A DNA stretch of 64,000 nucleotides. Origin: Turritopsis dohrnii (lineage: Eukaryota; Cnidaria; Hydrozoa; Anthoathecata; Oceaniidae). The notes beneath the pieces are model-generated. The model did not search any database and was not told where the DNA came from. It worked only from the letters and a program-made list of their open reading frames with translations. Of the stretch, positions 35,446 to 44,850 are shown one piece after another. Within the stretch, counting starts at the first letter, position 1; the number at the start of each line of letters is the position of its first letter. The stretch lies in NCBI GenBank assembly GCA_027922465.2, contig BQMF02000593.1, positions 162,560 through 226,559 of the forward strand. The letters are read 5' to 3'. The translations under genes were made by a program, and so were the position numbers.

Positions 35446-36746
35446 ATGGCTGCCTGTTCAGCACCAAAAGGTAATAATCTATCTGCTTTTTTATTTTGAA
35501 ATTAGAATAAAAAATGATTTTGTCACTCTTATTTTAGTTCCCGAAAAATCATTAGTAGAAAACAGTAAGTATTTTGTTCTTTTCATTATAATTAATGAAA
35601 GATTAATGCAGTTTAAATACTTATGTATGCCTTTCATATTTTAGTTGAAGTTGACGGGGAATAACATGATGGTAAGTTATCAAATGAAACTGTTAATTTA
35701 TACTAATAAGAAATGGGTGTCTATTTAGAACTACTTCTATATATTAATAGCCGATTCTCTGTCTGTTTGTTTGTAAGTCACGCAAAATGGTAGATTGAGT
35801 TGTGAGCGAAATTATTTCTTTTTTGTGTGCAACGTGAGTTCGAAGCATATACATTGCAACCCCAATCGAGCGTGACTTTTTTTGGCTGATGAACTAATAA
35901 AAATAACGTTTCGTTTTTATTATTATTGTTAGTTTTATATTCCACGTTGACTTGGCTTTGAAAACAATACATCAACTAAATACAAAGAAACTAACTGATT
36001 AAACATTTTGGACAAAAAGCAGCAGTGGCAGAACGTGGCAGCATGTTTGGTTTGCCACTAACTCTTGCCTGACTGTCTGAGAAGGGTGAACTTTTTTTTT
36101 GAGCAATCAAAATGTTTAAAAACCGATAGGTAAAAAAAGAGTATCATATCAAAACAAAATGTTTTTTTTTTTGCTTTTCTTTTAATAAATTAATTTCTTC
36201 TTTTAATTGTTAAGCGTTCTGATCGAACGTTTTTTATTCTATTTATTCATTTAGCACGTGCCTTTTTTTCTCTCCTCCGTGTGAACTTTTTAAGAAGAGA
36301 AACCATTTTCCCCCTTACGTTTGATAGCACCCATGTTAGAGCGCGTAACTTTTTTAAAACAAAAGCTAATAAAAAGTTGAAGTTTTCTCTCTCTACGTTT
36401 TGAGTGTATTGTTACACTGATAAAAGATTGGTTTTACCAGAGGTTGTGACTTCGAATCTGCTTCTGGTTGAACACAAGTTGTACGAGCCGTTTATAAGGA
36501 AATTTGACGTTTATTGATACAGTGATACGTGGACAGTGGACATGGGCGGCGAGCGACGCCGCCTTGGTGGCTAGTTCTTTTATATTTTAGTTGGTGATAT
36601 ATCAAAGGAAGGTAAAAGGACTTAATCTTTCAAAAGACCAGATTACTTCCTTCAGAATACCATTAATGTAATGAGATTATTAAAACTTTACCTTTCATTA
36701 TTATTATTATTATTCATATTTATACAGGTTATTCTGCTTCAGTAAA
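35446..36746 (+). pseudogene. Micro-exon gene, 5' part, in Helitron 3 (interrupted)
   Basis: Exon 1 is 35,446-35,470 (ATG GCT GCC TGT..., 25 nt, ends in phase 1). Then follow 35,538-35,564 (27 nt), 35,645-35,671 (27 nt), 36,591-36,611 (21 nt) and the start of another at 36,728. Each exon is bounded by TTTTAG or TACAG and GTAA or GTAAGT, has a length divisible by three and keeps phase 1. This is the architecture of the gene at 52,271-50,266. The third micro-exon contains an in-frame TAA. A Helitron (35,736-36,574) sits in the third intron, and another truncates the gene at 36,746. The product is not recognised. The parallel in Helitron 4 makes this more than a chance set of splice sites. Confidence 0.6.
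35736..36574 (+). mobile_element. Non-autonomous Helitron, family A (839 bp)
   Basis: The 5' end is TCTATATATTAATAGCCG, and the 3' end is GGCGGCG-AGCGA-CGCCGCC-TTGGTGG-CTAG followed by T. It lies within an intron of the micro-exon gene of Helitron 3. It is very similar to 42,990-43,861 and to 31,488-32,321. No gene. Confidence 0.8.
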
Positions 36747-38930
36747 TCTTATTATAATAATCCGCGATTGTGCATCCCACTTTTATTTTAGAGAGTGACA
36801 TATTTACTTTTTTTTCACGGTCAAAACCTTATTTTTTCCCTTTTCGTCGTATAGCCACGCAGAGGTGAGAGCGTTTTTTTTGATTTTCCGCGATTAGTAT
36901 ATGCTCCTCCGTTTTGTTATTTTTGGTTTGCGCACTGGAAATCAGCCGAAAAACGTCTTTGGAGGAGTGCGAGCAATGCAATCTTCTTCGTTCGAAATTT
37001 GTCAACGATCATTTCGTGAGCAAGAAACTTCGCGAAGAAAGTGTTTCTTTTTGTATACGAATATTTTAATCTAAATTTGATTGTTTTAGGCAGTTTCTGT
37101 ATCGTGAAGTGTGGAAGCAAATCGATGAAAGAACTGACGAAGAAACGCAGGTTTGTATGCACGAAGGTATTGTTATTATTATAAAACGTTTTATTATCGT
37201 GTTTATTGCTAAACTTTTACTCTTATTAGCACGTGTAAGTGAGTTAGTTGTTTGTTTACAATGAAAAATCATATTTAGATATACAGAAGAAGTGCAGTAA
37301 AGTATTTAAAAATTAGCTGCAGAAAGATCGAACGAACAAAAGGTATTATTATAAAACAAGTTAGGTATATGTATTTGTATTTAAATGTATTTAAATGTTT
37401 GTTTACGTTTTAGTTATCAAATATCGCTATACAGAACAAGAAAGTGTAGTGAAGAAATGCAGAACAAAATGATGTTTATTTACACAGTAAGGAATGGTTT
37501 TAATTTAGTTTTGAAAGATTAAATACTATAGCTTTGAATAGATATCTTATTATATGAGTTCTTTCGTTTAGTTTATATGCTACTGGATGAAAAACGAAGA
37601 CGAGAGTAATTTGTTTTGGTAACGCGCGCTATTATTATTTTTATAGTTAGCAAAGAAGATTTGATTTGATTTATTTATTTACAGATCAATTAAAAATGGT
37701 CCCACAGCTATGACTGTTTTCCTTTCTCATGGCTGTGGAAGTAGGGAACGTGTTATGCTGTCAAATTCTATCTATTGACGATGTTTGATGCTTTTTCTGC
37801 ATGCCTTTCTGCCAGCCATTTATGCCTTTTGTTTTGGTTTGCTTAAATATGGTTGCAGTAGTAGTAAGTATTGTAGCTGTTCTTTACTGAAATCTTTTTC
37901 TTTTAGGTCAGAAAAGAAAAAGTGTAGCTATTTATAAACGAAATTTATAAATGTATAAATGAAACACATGGTATGTTGAGAAGGTTATTTAAGAGAAGAA
38001 TGGATTATGTATTTCATTGTGATTGTACTACAAAAAAAGAAGCATTGCTGGGGTATATTTTTCTTCAGTTTATATTTGTTTACGGCATTCATTATTTTGT
38101 GTTATGTTAATTGCTACATACATACTTGCTAGGTATATAAGTTTAGCATTATGTTTTTATTTGTTGCTTTTAATATCTTCTGGGTATTCAATTATGGTTT
38201 TGGTCAAAGTAGGGCATTTTGTTGTTTCAATTATTTTTATTAATTTGATGTTTGGTTGTGTATGCCAGGTGAAAGTCTTTATTCTGTTCAGCTCCAGTGT
38301 TGAGTGAACCCGTATTGACTCACAGTAGCGGTTGACTTTATAGACCAAATTTTGTTTTTAATTGTTATCTTTAGGATAAATGCGTACTTGAATTTTCTTT
38401 TTGTTTTATTTTTTATTTCAATATTGTTATAGCATGATTAGGTTTTCGGTATTACAATTCAAGTATTAATTTTTTAGGTAATAATAAAAAAAGCATAAAG
38501 AAATGAAACGCATGGTTTTAATCATGACGTTGATGGTTTTGGGAAGAACAGACTACATATCATTTTAAAAATTCATTAATGGTTGCAGTCGAGTAGTAAC
38601 TTTGGAACAAAAGAAAAAGTTGGAAGGTATCAATTTGTTTTGAATTAACATTTTGTAATGTTTGGTTTCGTATGTCTGGGTAAACAGTTCTGTGTTATAT
38701 ATTGCCATTTTTTTTACATTAAAGTTACTTCTCTTCTGCGTATAAATATATTAGTGACCTTAAGCAGGGGCGGCGGAGGTGGTTCCCAGGCGGTATTCGC
38801 CTCGAAAATTTACAAATACGCATGCGCAAAATGGGTAATTCCCTGCGCGAAGTCCTCTGCCTTGATATCTGAAACGTGAAATCAAAACAAACTCGTTCTG
38901 TGTGAGGTTTTCAAAATATCTGGAAATATC

Positions 38931-39892
38931 ATGGATCAACAACAACAACAACAACCAAATAAAAGAAAGTAAGTGCATTTTTTACTAGCTTTTTGTATTT
39001 TCTTTTATCATAGGCCGTTTTTGATTTAGTTTGCACTGAAATTTGAATGTTTTTTCATCTCGAGTCCTAATTCCTCAAGTTGTTGTTTTGGTTGTTGGTT
39101 TGAGCTAGGCTAGCTATAATGATGATAACTTTTTTGGTCTATCGACATATTTGTCCCTATTCTTTGGTTCTTTTAATATTTGACATGTATGTGTCTACAG
39201 TATTACTTATTGCAGTGTTTTCTTTTTCCAGACCTGCGATGATTTGGACTAAAATGCATGAGGAAATTCTATGTCGTGAAATTCTTACTTATGAACCTTT
39301 TAACTATAAAAGTGGAACAGTGCAACGAGGTGAAGCTTGGAAACTCATAGCAGAATCTTTTAATAGTCTCGATAATCCAAAGTTTTCTGTATCTCATCGT
39401 GGTGTTCGTGAAAGATATACAGTTCTTGAACGTAATTTCAAACAGAAAATTGCTGCTGAAGAAAAGGCAACTGGGATTTCTCCTGATGAACCCACAGACC
39501 TCGAAAAAGCACTCGAAGAAATTGTGCAAAAATTTAAAGATATTGAGCTCACCGATAGTAGCAAAAAGGTGTTAGAAGAAAAAGAACGGCAGACAGCAGC
39601 AGACATGAGACAACAATGCATGGAAACATTCAAAGAGTCAGAAAAAAGAAAGGGTGACGAAGGAAGTGCAGATAAGGAAAATGGAAAACGTAGAAGAAGA
39701 TCTGGAAACGATACCATAGCATACTTACGAGAAAAAATGGAATCAGACAAGCAGCTAAAAGAAAGAGAATTGGACATTGCACAGTTACGAGAAGAGAATT
39801 TACAAAGAATGATGTTACAACAGCAACAACAAAATCAAAGTATGTTGAATTTGTTGTTGCAAATGCAAAATTCAAATCAAAATAAGAACTAA
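38931..39892 (+). CDS. Harbinger ORF1: Myb/SANT-like DNA-binding protein, two exons
   Basis: The proposed exon 1 is 38,931-38,968 (ATG GAT then six CAA codons, MDQQQQQQPNKR) and exon 2 is 39,232-39,892, joined across a 263-bp intron (GTAAGT...TTTTTCCAG) to give KRKPAMIWTKMHEE. The product is about 232 aa. The Myb/SANT-like region spans about 18-95 (IWTKMHEEILCREIL, GEAWKLIAESFNSL, PKFSVSHRGVRERYTVLER), of the NAIF1/Harbinger ORF1 type. In the family, ORF1 binds the element ends and brings the nuclease to the nucleus. The C-terminal half is basic and coiled-coil, with KRRRR near residue 165 and a Gln-rich tail. An unspliced start at 39,119 would add an unrelated hydrophobic leader, which is why the spliced start is preferred. 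Confidence 0.75.
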
Positions 39893-40389
39893 CTGGGAAC
39901 TAAAACCATTTGTTGAGTTGTTTTGAGCTGTTTGGAAAGCTGTTATTTTGAGATTTGTTTTGTTTTTGTTTGTTGTTCTAAATATTAGAGATGTATTTTT
40001 CTCCTACTTAGAATAATATTCTTGGTATCTTTCTGATCTTTTAAAAACAGTTGGTCAATGAAAATGTCAAGTAACTCAGTTTTTATAGTTTTAATAACAA
40101 AAAATTCTTTCTATTTTGGACATTTGCACCTCAAAGCTGAGTTTTGAATTATTATTTTGCATAGATCTGTTTATATTGGTATTTATATTTTGTTAATCAT
40201 ACATTTTGTTATTTATGGATGTAACATTATAAATTTTTTAAACTTGTTAATATTATATACTATAGTAGGTTATTTTTTGTCTCAACTGAAAAAAAAACAA
40301 CATAAAATGAGAGAAAAATTTTTCTAAATAAACTTTTTATCTGTTATATACAAGATTGTATTGAAAATATAAACAATTTTTCCTTTTCA

Positions 40390-41466
40390 TCATGCCAAGT
40401 AAGTTTCAATATTTGGAGGATCACAATCAAAGAATTGAGAAACTTGATTTCCATATAAACAGGTTCTGCAGTTTTGCAAGAAAGCACAAACAATGTACAT
40501 TTTACCAACTGCACTTAAACGAACCTTCAAATTTTTCTTAAAGTCCATGAACTTGAAATAGTTGATAATTTCTTTAAATAACCATTCAACAGTCACTCTG
40601 ACTTTACTCATACTTTTGTTGAATTGTGCTTGATCTGGGGTTAAACCAGGTCCTCTGAATGGAGCTTGAAGGTGGGGTCTTAAAGGGTAAGCTGGATCCC
40701 CATATATGCATAATATATCACCATTTGGTTTATGTGAATGTTGTTGTAGTTGATTCAAAAGTCCTGATTGAGCCAGCATGGCAGAGTCGTGTCTTTTGCC
40801 CTCGATTGGACCAAAAAGATTTGCAATTAATCCGTTTGGAGTAACAACACTTTGAAATTTTATAGAGTGGACACGTTTGTGGCCATTATACAGGATCCTT
40901 TGATTACGTCCAGGGCGACAAATAGGTCTAACTGTGCCATCGACAAATCCCCAGCAAAAGTCTAAAGCTCCTCCTTTATCATGCACAACTTGGGCATAGT
41001 TTTCCAAAGAAGCAGGAGACATCCATGGATGACCGAAACCAGTGAGTAACCCGTTGAAGTTATCATAGATGTGATTTAAAACTTTATATGAGATCACGCT
41101 GAACTCTGGAACTGGTCTTCCAAACAACGGTATCATGTCTCCATATCGAATTGGGTAGGCAAACCTCTTAAGAAGAATGCACAAAGCTTCCAGCCCATCA
41201 ACTTTAGTTCTATTATAACAAATCAAATCATCTGGAATGCCTAGTAGATCTTTTAGCTTGTACATGTCATTTTTTTGGAATCGAAAATTTGCATAGCATT
41301 CACTTTCATCCAAAAGATCAAGCTCAAATGATGGGTATTTCCAGTAAGGGAAGTCGGGATTTTTCGATGTGTTGACATCATACAGCAATAGAAAATCTTC
41401 ATCACTCAAAGAATCGTCATAATTTGCAAGTAAAAGGGCTTCTCTTACTTCTCTGTAGCCAGGCAT
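40390..41466 (-). CDS. PIF/Harbinger DDE transposase (DDE_Tnp_4), intact
   Basis: The 358-aa frame starts at ATG 41,466 (MPGYREVREALL). The N-terminal half has a HTH-like region (KVDGLEALCILLKRFAYPIRY). The nuclease core shows GFVDGTVRPICRP (D176), GPIEGKRHDSAM (D227), IYGDPAYPLRPHL (D257) and VRVTVEWLFKEI (E294), the DDE triad context of Harbinger/HARBI1 proteins. It cuts the element at its inverted repeats together with the ORF1 protein encoded on the other strand 500 bases away. No stops or frameshifts are present, and the length is normal for the family. It lies within the TIRs at 38,753-41,635. Confidence 0.9.
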   Translation of the reverse strand: MPGYREVREALLLANYDDSLSDEDFLLLYDVNTSKNPDFPYWKYPSFELDLLDESECYANFRFQKNDMYKLKDLLGIPDDLICYNRTKVDGLEALCILLKRFAYPIRYGDMIPLFGRPVPEFSVISYKVLNHIYDNFNGLLTGFGHPWMSPASLENYAQVVHDKGGALDFCWGFVDGTVRPICRPGRNQRILYNGHKRVHSIKFQSVVTPNGLIANLFGPIEGKRHDSAMLAQSGLLNQLQQHSHKPNGDILCIYGDPAYPLRPHLQAPFRGPGLTPDQAQFNKSMSKVRVTVEWLFKEIINYFKFMDFKKNLKVRLSAVGKMYIVCAFLQNCRTCLYGNQVSQFFDCDPPNIETYLA

Positions 41467-41913
41467 TTTGAATTACCTTATGATTAAAATTTTGAGGCTA
41501 CCAATTTTGTTTACATTTTTCGCGCGATTTTTTTCTGTTTTGCTTAATCCCATTTTTCGACGGCGGTAATGATGAGGAGGCGGTATACACCGAATGCCGT
41601 CACGAAAACCACCGCCGCCTTAGCTTAAGGTCACTATTATTCTGAGCCATGTTGCTATTTGTTTCTGTTTTTAATCTTCTGAATGTAAGAAATGAATTAA
41701 AAAATTAATGCCTGAAAAGAAACTTTTGCAAGAGTTAAATTTCGCAACACAACGCATACTGAACATGGGTGGCGAGCGACGCCGCCTGGGATGTTTTTGA
41801 GTTGCGATTCTATGATTTATTTTTTCTTCACGGGGTACGTACACGGGAATGGTGGATTTGACCTAATGTTTTCGAAGTTAAGTTGGGTAAAACGTTTTTA
41901 CCCGGGATACTAG

Positions 41914-42471
41914 TCTATATATACTAATCCGCAATAGTGTGTCACACTTTTATTTTAGAGAGTGATATATTTAGTTTAAATTTACGGTCATCGTCCTCTT
42001 ATGTGCGCGTAAAACCACGCAGAGGCGAGAGACACTTTTTCCACGATTATTCCAAAAGCACGTGGCATCATTTGACGTCAGTTTTTTTATGATCACGGGG
42101 AATCATTGCATTGCATCCCCAATCGAACGCGACGTTTTTGGGGAAATATCTCGAGAACCAATAGGGATAACTGACGTTTTTTGGGGTCGGCGATACGGGT
42201 GAAGGGGTGACGCAACATTTAGGCCTAAATTTTATTTGGTACTGCGGCTATGACGTCATCAAAATCTTTGATCGACGATATCTCAGCAACGGTTGGTCGT
42301 AGCGTAACGATCCCATACATTTTTTTGATCAGTTTTTCGATCTCTACAACATGGGGACACTGTTGAGTCACGATTCTGTAATTAAAATTTTCGTCACGGG
42401 GTTTGGCACACGGGATTTCGGCACATTTTTTTCGAAATTGAAGCCGTAAAAAACTTTTACGCGAGATACTA
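41914..42471 (+). mobile_element. Non-autonomous Helitron, family ii (558 bp)
   Basis: It starts TCTATATATACTAATCCGCA directly after CTAG of the previous element and ends with the hairpin CGTAAAA-AAC-TTTTACG, CGAGATA and CTA. The body has the conserved blocks ATCGAACGCGACGTTTTTGG, CCAATAGGGATAACTGACG and CTATGACGTCATCAAAATC. No gene. Confidence 0.75.
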
Positions 42472-42989
42472 TCTACTTATACTAATTCGCAATCGTGCAT
42501 CCCACTTTTATTTTAGAGAGTGTTGTGTTTTTTCTAAATTTACGGTCAAAATCTTCTTAATCGTGGTCATTCTTTCGTTAGACCATTGATAATTGACGAT
42601 TAGTATAATAGCACACGGCGTATCCACGGGGGAGTCATTGCATTGCATCCCCAATCGAAAACGACGTTTTTGGGGAAATATCTCGAGAACCAATAGGGAT
42701 AACTGAAGGTGTTGGGTTCCGCGATACGGGTGACGGGGTGACGCAACATTTGGGCCTAAATTTTATTTGGTACTGCGGATATGACGTCATTAAAATCTTT
42801 GATCTACGATATCTCTGCAACGGTTGATCCTAGCAAAACGATCCCATACACTTTTTTGATCAGCTTTTCGAGCTCTACAACATGGGAACACTTTCCAGTC
42901 ACGATTTTGTGATTTAATTTTTCGTCACCTATTTTCAACATATTCTTTTCGAAATTATAGCCGTAAAAAGCTTTTACGCGAGATACTAG
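42472..42989 (+). mobile_element. Non-autonomous Helitron, family ii (518 bp)
   Basis: The 5' end TCTACTTATACTAATTCGCA is joined to the CTA of the preceding copy. The 3' end is the imperfect hairpin CGTAAAA-AGC-TTTTACG, CGAGATA and CTAG. It has the same body blocks as 41,914-42,471 with an internal difference near 42,600. No gene. Confidence 0.75.
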
Positions 42990-43861
42990 TCTATATATTA
43001 ATACCCGATTCTTCGTCTGTCTGTTTGTTTGTTTGTTTGTTTGTTTGTTCGTTTGTTTGTAAGTCACGCAAAATGGTAGATTGAGTTGTGAGCGAAATTA
43101 TTTCTTTTTTTGTGTGCGACGTGAGTTCAGAGCAAATACATTGCAATCCCAATCGAACGTGACTTTTTTTGGCTGATGAACTAATAGGAATAACGTTTTG
43201 TTTTTATCATTATTGTTATTTTTATATTCCACATTGACTTGGCTTTGAAAACAGTACATCAACTAAATACAAAGAAACTAACTGATTAAACATTTTGGAC
43301 AAAAAGCAGCAGTGGCAGAACGTGGCAGCATATGTTTGGTTTGCCACTAACTCTTGCCTGACTGTCTGAGACGGGTGAACTTTTTTTTGAGCAATCAAAA
43401 TGTTTAAAAACCGATAGGTAAAAAAAGAGTATCATATAAAAACAAAATGTTTTTTTTTTTTTGCTTTTCTTTTAATAAATTAATTTCTTCTTTTAATTGT
43501 TAAGCGTTCTAATCGAACGTTTTTTTATTCTATTTATTCATTAAGCACGTGCCTTTTTTCTCTCCTCCGTGTGAACTTTTTAAGAAGAGAAACCATTTTC
43601 CCCCTGTTTGATAGCACCCATGTTAGAGCGCGTAACTTTTTTAAAACAAAAGTTAATAAAAAGTTGATATTTTCTCTCTCTACGTTTTGAGTGTATTGTT
43701 ACACTGATAAAAGATTGGTTTTACCAGAGGTTGTGACTTCGAATCTGCTTCTGGTTGAGCACAAGTTATACGAGCCGTTTATAAGGAAATTTGACGTTTA
43801 TTGATACAGTGACACAGAGCAGGTGGACATGGGCGGCGAGCAACGCCGCCTTGGCGGCTAG
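42990..43861 (+). mobile_element. Non-autonomous Helitron, family A (872 bp)
   Basis: The 5' end TCTATATATTAATACCCG is joined directly to the CTAG of a family ii element. The 3' end is GGCGGCG-AGCAA-CGCCGCC-TTGGCGG-CTAG. A (GTTT)n run at 43,020-43,056 lies in the 5' part. No gene. Confidence 0.8.
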
Positions 43862-44850
43862 TCTTATATATAACTAGTAACCCGTGCAAAACATTTTTAC
43901 AGGTTTTTATCGATGTGAGCTGAACAGAGAGAAAGGCTTATTATAATGAATTTTAGTATGATAAAGTTCCTCAATTGTTTGGAATGTAGAATGTTGTTTA
44001 GAATGTAGTATCCCGTGTAGAACAGCGTGTAGAACACGGGTTTTAATTCATCAAAAAAAAAAAAAAAATACGCGCTGTGCGTCCACTTTTTTCACTTTTT
44101 ACATATGTATAAATTGAAGATGCAATTCAATGGTTCCCCATGATTAAAAATATCTAACGTCAATACAGAAAAAAACACTCTTCACTCTTTTAATTAAAAA
44201 TCTTTAGGTATTCGGTTAAAGCATATTTAGTATGAACAGAAAAGCTTTTTAATCAGAAGATCTGAAACACATCAAAATATTCGTAATAAATCTTTCACGA
44301 TACGATGTATGCAGTAGTAAAAATAAATTGTGCGTACAGGTAAACAACAAAAAGATTAAAATCGCTGTAACTGTTCATGGAATCCACACCCCAATGTAAA
44401 TAAAAGCCAAATGCGAAAGTCGTAGTGTCGAAATGTGAATTAAAAACAATTGCGATTTTCTTTACGAACCCAGACCGTCATGATTAAAAACCATGATATT
44501 CATTTCTTCAATCCCGTATTATTTGAAAAGTAATGACGCAGAAACCCTATTAATACTATAAGAAAAAACAAAACAAACAAACAAAAAAGTTCTAAAGCGT
44601 ACTTACCCTAAAAACATTAATAAATCTTCGCGCAATACTTTCGTTGTTGTCTTGTTTGATCTCACGAATAATCAAAACATTTGAAACGATTAAATGCAAT
44701 GCAATGTTTTCCCCTATACTAATCGTAGAAAAATATTAACCGCCGTGGTCTGACACTCCATTATGAATAAGTGACCGCAAAAACGACCCGAAATTTTAGA
44801 GAGTGAAAGCGTGAAAAAAGTGGTATGCATAGCGCGTATTAGTATATAGA
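43862..44850. mobile_element. Meeting point of two converging Helitron arrays
   Basis: The left border reads TCTTATATATAACTAGTAAC on the plus strand after CTAG. The right border, read on the minus strand from 44,850, is TCTATATACTAATACGCGC, another 5' end with the TCTCTAAAAT block nearby (44,795-44,805). Two Helitron 5' parts thus face each other across about 1 kb. The middle has an A16 run near 44,050 and no gene that I recognise. Confidence 0.5.

Larger units (their letters stand above)
29291..36746 (+). mobile_element. Helitron 3: 5'-truncated copy with two nested Helitron insertions
   Basis: It starts inside the Rep-helicase gene (GRGPPVFRINGQ) and runs through the broken helicase, a conserved leader (35,236-35,288) and the 5' exons of a micro-exon gene. 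Nested Helitrons occupy 31,058-32,775 and 35,736-36,574. At 36,746/36,747 it is cut, after an A, by the 5' end of another Helitron, so its own 3' end is not seen. Confidence 0.65.
38753..41635. mobile_element. PIF/Harbinger DNA transposon, apparently intact (2883 bp)
   Basis: The ends AGTGACCTTAAGC and GCTTAAGGTCACT are inverted repeats followed by GC-rich GGCGGCGG/CCGCCGCC sequence. A 3-bp ATT duplication flanks it (38,750-38,752 and 41,636-41,638). The flanks rejoin as a Helitron sequence also present uninterrupted at about 12,580 and 45,120. It carries the two genes expected of this superfamily in convergent orientation: a Myb/SANT-like protein on the plus strand and a DDE nuclease on the minus strand. 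Both frames are open, so it may be recent or active. Confidence 0.85.
36747..41913 (+). mobile_element. Non-autonomous Helitron, family iii, carrying a Harbinger insertion
   Basis: It starts TCTTATTATAATAATCCGCG after an A and ends with the hairpin GGGTAAAA-CG-TTTTTACCC, GGGATA and CTAG at 41,910-41,913. Without the Harbinger (38,753-41,635 plus its ATT duplication) it is about 2.28 kb. A sister copy lies inverted at 47,308-44,851. Near 41,766-41,790 it contains an older Helitron end (GGTGGCGAGCGACGCCGCC) without CTAG, suggesting that it acquired its present 3' end from a neighbour. The exon-like block after GATTGTTTTAG near 37,090 with CAG/GTTTGT is shared with the sister copy, but no protein family was recognised. 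Confidence 0.65.

Noticed and set aside
39119..39231. N-terminal hydrophobic leader of the Harbinger ORF1 frame
   Set aside because: It reads as intron: GTAAGT at 38,969 and TTTTTCCAG at 39,231 join a Gln-rich first exon instead, giving a normal Myb/SANT-like start.
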